A stretch of 54,471 nt of DNA from Streptomyces sp. ST2-7A (lineage in GTDB: Bacteria; Actinomycetota; Actinomycetes; Streptomycetales; Streptomycetaceae): the NCBI RefSeq assembly GCF_021390475.1, contig NZ_JAJUWS010000044.1, positions 1 to 54,471 of the forward strand, written 5' to 3'. Made by a program: the position numbers and the translations under genes. The notes under the pieces were generated by a model. It was not told the DNA's origin. It searched no databases and saw only the letters and a program-made list of their open reading frames with translations. This document shows positions 1-8,854 of this stretch, piece after piece (position 1 is the first letter of the stretch; each line of letters opens with the position of its first letter).

Positions 1-107
1 GGTGTGGGGAAAGCGGGGAGGGGATGGGGGGTTGAAGGGATCCCGGAGGGATACTGCCTGCTCGGTGGGGCCCCCGGGTTTTCGATGTGTAACACGATGC
101 GATGCCG

Positions 108-1370
108 TTACCGAACCGATCCCCGTCCACGGGGCGCGGCGCCCTCGGCGGCGGCTTCGGAGGCGAGCGCGCGACGCCGGGCCACCCGGGCCAACCGCTT
201 CGCGTCGGGTCCGGCGCCCGCCGGCCGGGGAAGCGTCCGGCGGGCGCAGTCGAGGGCCGGCCCGCTGCGCGGGTCGGCGAAGGCCATCGAGCCGCCGGCG
301 CCGTCGTGGCCGAAGGAGTCCGCGCCGGGGAGCCGCGGGCCGACCATGAAGCCCGGGCCGTGGGCCCGGTATCCGCCGACCACCGCGTCGTGGCCCATCA
401 CCTGTGGCCGGGCGACCCGCGGCACCCCGATCCGCCCCGGCAGCGGGGGACGCCCGTCGAGGCCGTCGACGGCGGCCGCGTACCTCCCGGCCGGCCCCCG
501 GGCGGAGGCGACCGCGCCGACCGAGGAGGGGCCGGACGCCCGGATCACCCGTTCGCGGGGCAACGGCTCCAGCGGCACAGCGCGTTCCCGTTGCACGCCG
601 TGCCGGCGAGGCCGTCGTCGGCCGTCGCGCGCCCGGGGCCGCCGGTGTCGTCCGGGTGCCCCGGGACGGGCGGGGGCGGGAGCGGCGCCGGGAAACGGTG
701 GTCGAGTTCGGCGGGCAGGCCCGGTCGGAAGTCCGGGTCCCGGGGCGCGGATCCGCTCCTCGTACAGTTCGCGCGGGGTGGTCCCGGAGGCGCGCCGGAC
801 CACCTCGCCGGCCGGCGCCCGATGGGCAGGGCGTGGTAGCCGAAGGTGGAGCCGGCCCGACACCAGGGGCGAGGGGCACCGACCCGCTCGGCGACGATCC
901 GGTCCTCGGCCGGTCCCCCCGTGGTGAAGCCGCCCTCCACCCCGATGGCGCCGGCACGATGGGGGAACAGGTCCCGCGGGCTCACCCCGCCCTTCCTCCC
1001 GGCGGCGAAGGCGGGCCACCGGTGGCGGAACCTCCCGATCGGCGTCGAGGGTGCCGTCGGCGAGCAGGAGGGCGACGACCAGGAAGGCCGTCCCCTTGGC
1101 GGAGGAGTGGACGGCGAGCAGGGAGTCGCGGTCGATGCCCGGGCCACCCGCCAGGTCCACCACCCGCTCCCCGCGCAGGTGGACGGCGGGTTGGGCGGCG
1201 TGAACGGGGGTCTCCCGCAGCAGGGCGGCGCGCTCCTCGACCACCGGCTCGAAACCGGGGGCGACCTCCCCGACGGGGACGGAGGGGTCCGGGTCGGCGC
1301 CCGAACCCCTCCCGGCGGACATCGCGGTGTTCCCCGGGGCGCGGGGACCGGAACCCGTGGTGGTGCTCAT
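108..1370 (-). pseudogene. frameshifted serine hydrolase (beta-lactamase / class C-like esterase family)
   Basis: No single frame holds the gene, but the family sequence can be followed across two minus-strand frames. The first part (ATG at 1370) carries the catalytic SxxK motif as SSAKG near 1160. Around 1025 the match moves to the +1 frame, which reads RDLFPHRAG, EGGFTTG and FGYHALPIG down to about 817. It returns to the first frame for GEVVRRASGTTPRELYEERIRAP near 800-750, leaves it for PDFRPGLPAE, then comes back for the C-terminal part (GPGFMVGPRL, FGHDGAGGSMAFADP). At least four frame changes are needed, so it cannot make the full enzyme. Intact relatives hydrolyse ester or amide bonds with a Ser-Lys-Tyr triad. 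Sequencing error is possible but unlikely for this many shifts. Confidence 0.75.
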
Positions 1371-1481
1371 CCCTCGTCCTCCCCGGCCGCCGACGTCTCC
1401 GGGCGGCTCGCGGAACATGACCCACCGGACTCGCCCGGAATCACACGAAAGGGTGAGGAACGAAACGGTGGGACCCCCGGG

Positions 1482-3044
1482 TCACCCCCGCGAACGGGCG
1501 CGGAAGGCGGCCCGCCGCGCCTGTTTGGCGATCCGGCGGTCGGGGTGCAGTCGGCTCATCGCCTCCAGCACGTCACCGGTGGCCGGGTGGTCCACCCGCC
1601 AGGCGCGGTCGAAGAAGTCGGCGTGGTGGCCCACCAATCCGTCGACCAGTTCACGCAGGTCGTTCTCCTCGTCGAACTCCCCTGCGGCGAACCCCGGCGC
1701 GCGGGCCCCGACCCGGGCGGCGAGGGTGTCCACCGTCAGCCAGAAGACCATCTCCTCCGACGGCGCGGGCACCCCCTCGACCCCGTGCTCGGTGAGCCAC
1801 ACCCGGGCGAGACCGCCCAACTCCGGGTCGTCCAGCACCTCGCGCAGCGCCGGAGCGGCCTCGGGGCCCAGGAGCGAGAGCACCGACTGGCACTCCAGTC
1901 GCCTGCCGGGAGCGGCGGCGTCCGTGCCCCGGGCGGCGGCCAGCAGTTCCCGGGCGGCCTTCTCCGGCTCGCGGCGGTCCAGCCATCCCCCGGCCTCGGA
2001 ACGGGCCGCGTCCTCGGGGTAGGCGGCGAGCAGCGTCAGCAGCCGGGAGGCGTCCGCCTCGGCGGCCTCCCCGACGACGGGGGCGTCCATGCCGGCCTCC
2101 GAGAGGCGCCGCCGCATCGCGTACAGGCCGAGGGGCGTCAGCCGCAGTCGGCCGTATCGGCGCTCCTCCTCCTCGTCGGGGTGGAACCCGTCGGCATCCG
2201 GGTCACCGCCTCCGACGGGCGCGGAATCGGCGTTCGCGTCACTCGCCGGATCCCCCTCGCCGTCCTCGTCGGCCCCGGTGAGCAGGGTCGGGTCCATTCC
2301 CTCGTGATCGAGCATCCCGGTGGGGGCGAGGACCGCGAACTGCGAGTCCAACCGGGTCATCACCACCGAGACCTGCTCCAGCATCTCGAGATCGGGGGCC
2401 TCCGGCTCCTCGGGGAAGAGCAGTCCGGCCGCGACCACCGGCAGGGGCACCATGGCGTCGGCGGCGTCGGCGGGCGCGCTCACCGTCATCATGTAGAGCG
2501 CGGCCAGGGCCGCCTCCAGGAAGCCGTTGTCCTCCCCCACCCCGGCCAGGTGCGGGGTCTCCCCCGTCTCGTCCACCAGGGAGTCCTGCAGCACGAAGGC
2601 GGAGGCCACCTCGGCGAGTACGGCGTTCACCGAGCCGTACCAGCCGTCCAGCACCTCGGTCGGGGAGTCCGGCCCGAACCCGTCGAGGGCCGGGCCCGGG
2701 ACGGCGCGCCGCGAGGTTCCCTCACCGACGATGCCGATCAGCCCGGTCTCGATCGCGAACGCCCACGCCTCGGCCGCCGTCGCGGGTCCCTCGGGCTCGT
2801 CGGTGAGGTCCAACAACTCCACCGCGCGGGCCAGGTGCTTCTCGGTCGGGTCCAGGTTCGGCTCGAGGGGGATGCCCTCCTCACCGCCGGCGTCGGAGTC
2901 GCGGACCGCCCCTTCCGGGACGATCAGCTCGCGGGCCAGCCGAAGCGCGCGGGAGGGCAGCGGGGCGGCGAGCACGGCAGCGGCCAGTTCGGCCTCCCGG
3001 GGAAGCCGCACGGGCGGCATCACGGCGGGCTGGTCACCGATCAC
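1482..3044 (-). CDS. uncharacterised conserved actinobacterial protein, 520 aa
   Basis: I do not recognise a named family. The GTG at 3044 is chosen because AAGGAG lies 10 nt upstream; a longer open frame exists to 3200 but would run through the dapD terminator. The protein opens with a helical segment (PREAELAAAVLAAP) and has a long acidic low-complexity insert of Asp, Glu, Gly and Ala at about residues 275-315. It then reads RYGRLRLTPLGLYAMRRRL, which looks like a winged-helix or helical-repeat start. The C-terminal half is rich in Ala/Leu helices that resemble HEAT-type repeats. No signal peptide or membrane segment is seen, so it is probably cytoplasmic. It lies 152 bp downstream of dapD, beyond a strong terminator. 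A weak -10 hexamer (TAGGCT, 3086-3091) may drive it separately. Confidence 0.8.
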   Translation of the reverse strand: MIGDQPAVMPPVRLPREAELAAAVLAAPLPSRALRLARELIVPEGAVRDSDAGGEEGIPLEPNLDPTEKHLARAVELLDLTDEPEGPATAAEAWAFAIETGLIGIVGEGTSRRAVPGPALDGFGPDSPTEVLDGWYGSVNAVLAEVASAFVLQDSLVDETGETPHLAGVGEDNGFLEAALAALYMMTVSAPADAADAMVPLPVVAAGLLFPEEPEAPDLEMLEQVSVVMTRLDSQFAVLAPTGMLDHEGMDPTLLTGADEDGEGDPASDANADSAPVGGGDPDADGFHPDEEEERRYGRLRLTPLGLYAMRRRLSEAGMDAPVVGEAAEADASRLLTLLAAYPEDAARSEAGGWLDRREPEKAARELLAAARGTDAAAPGRRLECQSVLSLLGPEAAPALREVLDDPELGGLARVWLTEHGVEGVPAPSEEMVFWLTVDTLAARVGARAPGFAAGEFDEENDLRELVDGLVGHHADFFDRAWRVDHPATGDVLEAMSRLHPDRRIAKQARRAAFRARSRG

Positions 3045-3126
3045 AGTGGGGGAACTCCTTCTCACGGTACGAACACGGCGGGCCCAGCCTAGTGCGCCCT
3101 CCCACCTCCCGCGCGCCGTCGAAAGG

Positions 3127-3166
3127 AACGGCCCGGCGGGATCGATGACGATCCCGCCGGGCCGTT
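3127..3166 (-). terminator. dapD terminator
   Basis: A perfect inverted repeat with 18-bp arms (3127-3144 and 3149-3166) and a 4-nt loop lies 31 bp after the dapD stop. No U-tract follows, as is usual in Streptomyces. Confidence 0.8.
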
Positions 3167-3196
3167 CGGCGTTCGGGGTCCGGGCCCGACGCGCCG

Positions 3197-4183
3197 TCAA
3201 TCGTTGCTGTGCAGCGCGGCGTTGAGGCCGCCCCAGGAACCGGTGCGCTGGAGCACCTCGACGGTGCCGGTGGTGGAGTTGCGGCGGAAGAGCAGGTCAC
3301 TCGCGCCGGTCAACTCCAGTGCCTTGACCACCGATCCGTCCGGGAGGGTGACCCGGGTACCGGCCGTGACGTACAGGCCCGCCTCGACGACGCAGTCGTC
3401 ACCCAGCGAGATGCCGATGCCCGCCTCGGCGCCGAGCAGGCAGCGCTCGCCGATCGAGATCGTCTCCTTGCCGCCGCCCGAGAGGGTGCCCATGATCGAC
3501 GCGCCGCCACCGATGTCGGACCCGTCACCGACCACCACTCCGGCGCTGATCCGCCCCTCCACCATGGAGTTGCCCAGCGTGCCGGCGTTGAAGTTGACGA
3601 ATCCCTCGTGCATGACGGTGGTGCCGGAGGCCAGGTGGGCCCCCAGCCGCACCCGGTCGGCGTCGCCGACGCGCACGCCGGAGGGCACCACGTAGTCGGT
3701 CATCCGGGGGAACTTGTCGACGCCGGTGACGATGAGCGGTACGCCGCCCGCGCGGGCGGCGAGACGGGCGTGGTCCACCCGGTCGATCGGCACCGGGCCG
3801 AGGTTGGTCCAGGCGACGTTGGCGAGCAGGCCGAAGACGCCGTCCAGGTTCTGGGTGTTGGGTCGCGCCAGTCGGTGGCTGAGCAGGTGCAGCCGCAGAT
3901 AGGCGTCATGGGCGTCGACGGGCTTGTCGGCCAGCGAGGAGATCACGGTGCGGACCGCCACCACCTCGACCCCGCGGCGGGGATCGGGACCGAGGGCGTC
4001 GAGGGCGGCTTCGCCCAGCAGTTCGCCGGTCCGATCGGCGGAGAGCCGCTCGGTGCCGGTCGGACCCGGCTCATCGAGGAGTTCCGGGGCGGGGAACCAG
4101 GTGTCCAGGACGGTGCCGTCGGTGGTGAGGGTGGCGAGGCCGGCGGCCACGGCGCCGGTGGTGGAGTGAGCACGTGCGGTCAT
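3197..4183 (-). CDS. dapD: 2,3,4,5-tetrahydropyridine-2,6-dicarboxylate N-succinyltransferase
   Basis: It transfers succinyl from succinyl-CoA to tetrahydrodipicolinate, a cytoplasmic step of the succinylase route to meso-diaminopimelate and lysine. The 328-residue length is that of the actinobacterial DapD class. The second half holds the left-handed beta-helix hexapeptide repeats (about residues 165-290), including LGAHLASGTTVMHEGFVNFN, GTLGNSMVEGRIS and DIGGGASIMGTLSGGG. The start is the ATG at 4183. Its neighbours have no related function and strong terminators lie on both sides, so it appears to be a single-gene unit. The position just outside the SUF operon matches the order known in Streptomyces. 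Confidence 0.95.
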   Translation of the reverse strand: MTARAHSTTGAVAAGLATLTTDGTVLDTWFPAPELLDEPGPTGTERLSADRTGELLGEAALDALGPDPRRGVEVVAVRTVISSLADKPVDAHDAYLRLHLLSHRLARPNTQNLDGVFGLLANVAWTNLGPVPIDRVDHARLAARAGGVPLIVTGVDKFPRMTDYVVPSGVRVGDADRVRLGAHLASGTTVMHEGFVNFNAGTLGNSMVEGRISAGVVVGDGSDIGGGASIMGTLSGGGKETISIGERCLLGAEAGIGISLGDDCVVEAGLYVTAGTRVTLPDGSVVKALELTGASDLLFRRNSTTGTVEVLQRTGSWGGLNAALHSND

Positions 4184-4296
4184 GGGGTCACGCTAACCGG
4201 CGGCCCGCCCGGGTCGCGAACCGGTCCCGCCTTCCCGATCCGCGCGTCCGGTGCCGGCGATCCGCGCCACCCCGGGGGACGGGGCGGTGGGACCCC

Positions 4297-4345
4297 GCGA
4301 CCCCGGGCGGGACCCGGAGGGGTTCCGGATCCCGCCCGGGGTCGC
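4297..4345 (-). terminator. terminator of the glycosyltransferase operon
   Basis: An inverted repeat with perfect 16-bp arms (4297-4312 and 4330-4345) and a 17-nt loop lies 32 bp after the stop of the GT8-pyruvyl transferase gene. It occupies the 193-bp gap before dapD; the rest of that gap shows nothing clear. Confidence 0.7.
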
Positions 4346-4376
4346 GTTCCGCGCGGGCGCGGGGGCCGTCGGTGCG

Positions 4377-6725
4377 TCAGCCGATGACCGCCTCCACGGC
4401 CGGCGTGGTGCCGAAGAGCCGGCCGAGGGCCCCCAGGTTGTCCCGGGTCACCTTCCACAGCCACCGCTGCCGGTCGTGCACGTCGGCGACCGTGGCCTCC
4501 TGGTTCGCCAGCAGGTCGCGGGCGCGCTCGGCGAGCAGGTCGCCGAGGTCGCGCTCGTGCACCGAGACGCCCCATTCCGGGCGGTCGATGTCACTCAGGA
4601 AGTACGCCAGCTTCGGGTGCGAGATCAGGCTGATGATGGGCGTCCCGCAGCCGAAGGGGATCATCCCCGCGTGGCCGCGCATCCCCATCACCAGCCGGGT
4701 GCGGGCGTACTCGGCCAGGATCCGCGGGGTGTCCCAGTCGTACATGGGGTCCACCGGCAGCGTGATGCCGTGCACCCGGCGCAGGTCGAACACGAACTTC
4801 TCGTCGGTGACGGCGTGCGCGGCGTACCGGACCTCGACCTCCTCCCCCAGGATCCGGATCGCCCGGGCCATCTGGGCCAGGAAGTGCTCGTAATCGTGGC
4901 CGAAGCGCAGACCGGACCGGTCGAAGGCGCAGTTGACCATCACCGTGTCGGCGCGTTCGGCGGGGTCGCGCCACCCGGGCACGATCTGCCGGGCCACCGT
5001 CGTCGGGCAGGGTTGGAAGACGACCTTCTCCCGCAACGCGGCCGGCAGCAGCGCGCGCACCCGCTCGACGGAGCCGTGGTTGCGCAGGCCGAGGAAATCG
5101 GCCCGCTCGACCAGGGTGCGCAGGCTCTCGGTGAAGCGTTCCCGGGCGTACGCCTGTCCCTCGAAGGCGTTGTACCCGACCGCGAACACCGCCAGGGGCA
5201 CCTCGATGGCGCGCATGGTCTCGTCGGTGACGTTCCACTGCCAGGCGCTGTGACCGTTGGGCGAGGTGTCGGGGATGAACAGGCCCCCGCCGCCGACCAC
5301 CAGGCCCCGCCGCCGGTTGATCCGGGCCAGCGCGGCGGCGTCCACGTGCCGGTGGACGTGTTCGGGGTGCCAGGCGCCGGGGCCGATGTCGGGGCCGAAA
5401 CAGCGCCGCACGGCGTCCGGGAGCACCTTGTCGCCGGCGTTGCCCTGCTGGTCCATGTAGAACGCCACGTGGGCCAGCTGGCGACCGGCCCGCTCGTCGT
5501 CCGCGGTGTCGGCGGGGGGCGCCTGCGCGGTGCGCCGGTGCAGGATGCCGCACATGCGGTCGGTGGGGTCGGCGGCCAGTCCGGCGAGGGCGTACCGACG
5601 GGCCCCCTCGTCGTCGTGCAGCACCCAGCGCAGCTGGGCCAGCCGGCCCATCGCCTTGGGCGTCACCGGTGGGGAGGCCGCGGCGAGCAGCAGGTGGGCC
5701 TCCGCCTCGGCGTACCGGGAGTCCGCCATCAGGGCCTGTCCCAGGAGGGCGTGCGTGCGGGCCCGCTCGGCGGGGACCCGGACGCCCTCCAGCACCGTGA
5801 TCGCCTCGCGGTAGCGCCCCAGTTCCAGCAGGGCCGCGGCGACCTGCTGCGCGGTGCCGGGTCCCGCGCCGACCGCGAGCGCGCGGCGACCGAGGTGGGC
5901 CACCAGTTCGGGGTGTTTCTCGCCGGGCAGGGCGAAGAACTCCGCGTGGAAGTCGGCGTCCGGGAGGTCGTGGCGCCGCCAGACCTCCTCGGCCGCCTCG
6001 TAGCCGATCTCGCCGCCGCTCCACGGCTTGTGACGGCCGGTGAAGTGCAGGATCGCCACGTCCTCCGGCACCGGCCTGTTGCCCGACAGGCGTCGCTTGA
6101 CGAAGTTGTAGCGGGGGTCGAGGCGCACGAAGTCGCCCTCGAGGAGGGCGTTGAGGATGCCCTGGTCGTGCTTGTCCAGTTCGTACGCGCCGGAGCGTCC
6201 CATCCGATCGATCCGCTCACAGAACTCGTCGGTGAGGTGGTCGCGCTGGATGACCAGCAGGCCGCTGTTGAGCTTGTCCCGCCCCTGGAAGAACTGCGCG
6301 ACGGCGCCCAGTCCCTCCCGCATGGTCAGCAGTTCGGAGATGTCCCCCGGCACCACCATGTCGGTGTCCAGGGTGATGATCGTGTCGTAGTCCCGGATGC
6401 CGAAGACATCGAGGATGAAGTACGCCTTGCGCACCAGGTAGTTGTGCGGGTCGCCCTTCACGAAGTCGGCGTAGTGCTCGTCCCGGACCCGGCGCAGCAC
6501 GATCCGGGGGTGGAGGGCCTGGATGCGCTCCACCGAGGCCGGCCGCAGGTCGTCGTGGAGGACCACGAAGTCCTCGCACACCCGGGGGTTGGACAGCGCG
6601 AGGCTGCGCAACAGGACGAGGAAGCCCGGCAGGTAGTTCTCGTCGACGTACGAGGCGAAGGCGATACGGCGCTTGAGGGGTTGGGTCGCGACCGCGGCGG
6701 CGGTCCCCGTCGGGGTCGTGCTCAT
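4377..6725 (-). CDS. GT8-type glycosyltransferase fused through TPRs to a polysaccharide pyruvyl transferase domain
   Basis: A 782-residue multidomain protein. Residues ~20-240 form a GT8-like, GT-A fold domain: IAFASYVDENYLPG at the N-terminus, the metal-binding DTD at 120-122, NSGLLV at 153-158 and HFTGRHKPW near 227-235. Residues ~285-395 look like TPR repeats (ALLELGRYREAITVLEG, HALLGQALMADSRYAEAEAH). Residues ~416-740 match the polysaccharide pyruvyl transferase family (YMDQQGNAGDKVLPDA, VVGGGGLFIPD, GMRGHAGMIPFGCGTP). It probably adds a hexose from a nucleotide sugar and a pyruvyl-type group to a surface glycan, though the second domain could instead be a glycosyltransferase. There is no signal peptide or membrane segment, so it would act on the cytoplasmic face. 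Its ATG overlaps the stop of the upstream GT29-like gene as ATGA, so the two are coupled. Confidence 0.85.
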   Translation of the reverse strand: MSTTPTGTAAAVATQPLKRRIAFASYVDENYLPGFLVLLRSLALSNPRVCEDFVVLHDDLRPASVERIQALHPRIVLRRVRDEHYADFVKGDPHNYLVRKAYFILDVFGIRDYDTIITLDTDMVVPGDISELLTMREGLGAVAQFFQGRDKLNSGLLVIQRDHLTDEFCERIDRMGRSGAYELDKHDQGILNALLEGDFVRLDPRYNFVKRRLSGNRPVPEDVAILHFTGRHKPWSGGEIGYEAAEEVWRRHDLPDADFHAEFFALPGEKHPELVAHLGRRALAVGAGPGTAQQVAAALLELGRYREAITVLEGVRVPAERARTHALLGQALMADSRYAEAEAHLLLAAASPPVTPKAMGRLAQLRWVLHDDEGARRYALAGLAADPTDRMCGILHRRTAQAPPADTADDERAGRQLAHVAFYMDQQGNAGDKVLPDAVRRCFGPDIGPGAWHPEHVHRHVDAAALARINRRRGLVVGGGGLFIPDTSPNGHSAWQWNVTDETMRAIEVPLAVFAVGYNAFEGQAYARERFTESLRTLVERADFLGLRNHGSVERVRALLPAALREKVVFQPCPTTVARQIVPGWRDPAERADTVMVNCAFDRSGLRFGHDYEHFLAQMARAIRILGEEVEVRYAAHAVTDEKFVFDLRRVHGITLPVDPMYDWDTPRILAEYARTRLVMGMRGHAGMIPFGCGTPIISLISHPKLAYFLSDIDRPEWGVSVHERDLGDLLAERARDLLANQEATVADVHDRQRWLWKVTRDNLGALGRLFGTTPAVEAVIG

Positions 6726-8191
6726 CGGAGGGCGATCCTCATCTCATCGGCGTGGCGGGCCCGCTCCATGATCCACTCGCGTTCCCGCCGGTACTCGTGG
6801 ACGGAGGTGATCGGCAGCTTCATCGCGCCCTGGAGGCGATAGGCACCCGAGGCGTAGAAGTCGAAACCGATCAGGTCCAGGCGCGGGTTGACGTCCAGGA
6901 AGTCCAGCAGCCACAGCATGTTGAATCCGCTGGTGGGGATCGAGGGCCACTCCTCCTCGGTCACCCGGCCGATCTCGCGGACCGGCCAGCGCAGGCTCCG
7001 GTCGTTTACGTGCCGCTGGGCGCCCGGCACCAGGCGCCGGCGTACGGACTGCAGCCAGGCCCCCTGCTTGCCCCCGAAGACCAGCCGGGTGTCCACGGGT
7101 ACGTCCCAGTTGAAGTTGTGCTTGTGGATGGTCGCGTGGATGTCCGTGCGCCGACCGGTGTTCGGGGCGTCGACACGGAAGGAGTTGAAGCGGACGACGA
7201 GGTCGTAGTCGTCGATCTCCTTGCCCATCCCACTCGTCGCGACCCGCTGCGAGTTGGCCACCAGGCAGACGCTCCTACCGGTGATCAGGTTGCGGAAATC
7301 GCTCAGCCCGATCACCGAGGTGTCGCCGAGCAGCGGATCGGGGGTGGATTCCCGGGCCAGCAGCCGCCGATGGGTGGAGTACATCTCCACGAGCCGGGGA
7401 TCGGCCAGGGGGTCGAAGCCCTCCGACCCGGCGGGGGGGCGGTGGTCGAACACGGCGGTCAGCGCCTCGCTCAGCTCACCGAGCGGACGATCCGCCGCCA
7501 ACATCGCCGCCGAGGCGGCGATCAGGTGCTCCGCCGCGCCGGCGAGGTCACCGGCGTCCCGGGCACGGCCGGCCGCGGCCCGCGACTCGGTGGGCGGGGC
7601 GGCGGTGTGGCGGGCGGCGCCGGGGCAGGCCCGCAGCAACTCCGCGACACACTTCTCCAACTGCTCCCGGCTCTCCCGCAACGCGGTGATCCGGGCACCG
7701 GTGCCGACATCGTCGATGGTGCACAGAGCCAGATAACGACCGTGGGCCTCGACGGCCCCCCGGTCGTCACCGAGCGCCTCCAGCACCCGCGCGCGCAGTC
7801 GCCAGCCGGCCCGGGAGCCCTCCCGGGCGCCGAGGACGGTGTCGGTCACCCGACGGGCGAGCTCCAGGGCCTCCGGGACACCCGTGTCCACCGCGGCCTG
7901 CCCGACCCGCAGCAACCCCTCGAAGACGGCCGGGTGCTCCTTGGGCCAGCGGTTGTCGTCGGCGAGGAGGACGCCGGAGCGTGTCGGATCGGTGAGCGCC
8001 TCTGCGTAGGCTGCCAGCAGCGCCCGGACCGCCTCACCGAGGCCGGCCCGGGCGGGGTCGGCGTTGCCGACCAGCTGGCCCCCGACGACGGCGCAGTCGG
8101 CCATCCGTTCGGCCAGGGCGGACGCCTCGGCCCGCCCCTCCCCCGCCGACGCGGATTTGCGTCGCGTCGACCTTCCGATTGTGAACTGCAC
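6722..8191 (-). CDS. sialyltransferase-like protein (GT29 family) with helical N-terminal region
   Basis: 489 residues from the GTG at 8191, chosen because GGAGGA ends 6 nt upstream; an ATG at 8416 would lie beyond the SUF terminator. The C-terminal third carries the GT29 motifs. Sialylmotif L-like SVCLVANSQRVATSG with GKEIDDYDLVVRFN is at about 307-336. Motif S-like PTSGFNMLWLLDFL with LIGFDFY is at about 419-446. A VS-like HEYRRE begins near 465. The first 280 residues are Ala/Leu-rich helices that may form TPR-like repeats. GT29 enzymes move sialic acid from CMP-sialate to a glycan, but no nonulosonate synthesis or CMP-sialate synthetase gene is nearby, so the donor is unknown. It is the first gene of a two-gene operon with the GT8-pyruvyl transferase fusion. 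Confidence 0.8.
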   Translation of the reverse strand: MQFTIGRSTRRKSASAGEGRAEASALAERMADCAVVGGQLVGNADPARAGLGEAVRALLAAYAEALTDPTRSGVLLADDNRWPKEHPAVFEGLLRVGQAAVDTGVPEALELARRVTDTVLGAREGSRAGWRLRARVLEALGDDRGAVEAHGRYLALCTIDDVGTGARITALRESREQLEKCVAELLRACPGAARHTAAPPTESRAAAGRARDAGDLAGAAEHLIAASAAMLAADRPLGELSEALTAVFDHRPPAGSEGFDPLADPRLVEMYSTHRRLLARESTPDPLLGDTSVIGLSDFRNLITGRSVCLVANSQRVATSGMGKEIDDYDLVVRFNSFRVDAPNTGRRTDIHATIHKHNFNWDVPVDTRLVFGGKQGAWLQSVRRRLVPGAQRHVNDRSLRWPVREIGRVTEEEWPSIPTSGFNMLWLLDFLDVNPRLDLIGFDFYASGAYRLQGAMKLPITSVHEYRREREWIMERARHADEMRIALR

Positions 8192-8237
8192 CAGCACTCC
8201 TCCCCACACGCCGGGGTCCCGGCGTCGGCTGAACCGC

Positions 8238-8243
8238 AGCGTA
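8238..8243 (-). promoter_or_regulatory. possible -10 of the GT29/GT8 operon
   Basis: On the minus strand TACGCT lies about 47 nt before the GTG at 8191 and fits the TANNNT pattern. No convincing -35 hexamer is visible. The 303-bp gap 8192-8494 otherwise holds only the SUF operon terminator. Confidence 0.3.
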
Positions 8244-8420
8244 GGAGCGGGCTGTGACGCGATGCGGTGCGTGGGGTGTACGGAGGGTGAACGGGATTCC
8301 ACGACCGGGATGAAGAGTCGGCGGAGGGCAGTCGAATTCCCCGCGAACCACCGGCGGACCGGGGCCGACGTGTGCCTGCCGGCCCCGGATGTCCCCGCCG
8401 GGTGTCCCGCCAACACGAGG

Positions 8421-8447
8421 CCCCACCGGTCCGGGGGACCGGTGGGG
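8421..8447 (-). terminator. SUF operon terminator
   Basis: A perfect inverted repeat with 12-bp arms (8421-8432 and 8436-8447) and a 3-nt loop lies 47 bp after the last SUF gene. Confidence 0.75.
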
Positions 8448-8494
8448 CGGGACGGGCCGACGGCACCCGTCCGGATGGGTCCCCGGAGGGACCC

Positions 8495-8824
8495 TCAGAC
8501 GTTGAAGCCCAGGGCCCGCAACTGCTCCCGACCGTCGTCGGTGATCTTGTCCGGACCCCACGGGGGCATCCAGACCCAGTTGATCCGCAACTCCTTGACG
8601 AGCCCCTCGGTGGCCGTCCGGGCCTGGTCCTCGATCACGTCGGTGAGCGGACAGGCCGCGGAGGTGAGGGTCATGTCGATGGTGGCGATGTTGGCGTCGT
8701 CGACGTGCACCCCGTAGATGAGGCCGAGGTTCACGACGTCGATGCCCAGCTCGGGGTCGACGACGTCGTAGAGCGCCTCGCGCACCTCCTCCTCGGAGGC
8801 CGGGGTGATGGTGGTCTCGGTCAT
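8495..8824 (-). CDS. sufT: SufT-like MIP18/DUF59 Fe-S assembly factor
   Basis: A 109-residue cytoplasmic protein of the MIP18 (PaaD/SufT, DUF59) family, which helps mature Fe-S proteins. Family marks are VVDPELGIDVVNLGLIY (residues ~21-37) with the DPE motif, and ACPLTD near residue 57 with the conserved cysteine. The C-terminal WVWMPPWGPDKIT is typical of actinobacterial members. It is the last gene of the SUF operon, 43 bp after the sufU stop. Its ATG at 8824 sits where an ATGA overlap with sufU would fall if sufU kept the longer frame (see the sufU repeat). The symbol follows the family and context. Confidence 0.9.
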   Translation of the reverse strand: MTETTITPASEEEVREALYDVVDPELGIDVVNLGLIYGVHVDDANIATIDMTLTSAACPLTDVIEDQARTATEGLVKELRINWVWMPPWGPDKITDDGREQLRALGFNV

Positions 8825-8854
8825 GGGATCTCCCGATTCTGATGATTCACCGCG

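Noticed and set aside
545..1147. Programmed frameshifting in the serine hydrolase
   Set aside because: At least four frame changes without slippery sites fit decay, not recoding.
846..3092. Long plus-strand open frame opposite the hydrolase pseudogene and the unknown gene
   Set aside because: Arg/Gly/His/Val-rich product without any motif, mirror of the minus-strand genes; long antisense frames are expected at this GC content.
4251..6842. 863-codon plus-strand frame opposite the GT8 fusion
   Set aside because: The minus strand carries clear GT8 and pyruvyl transferase motifs; the plus product is a Val/Gly/Arg/His shadow.
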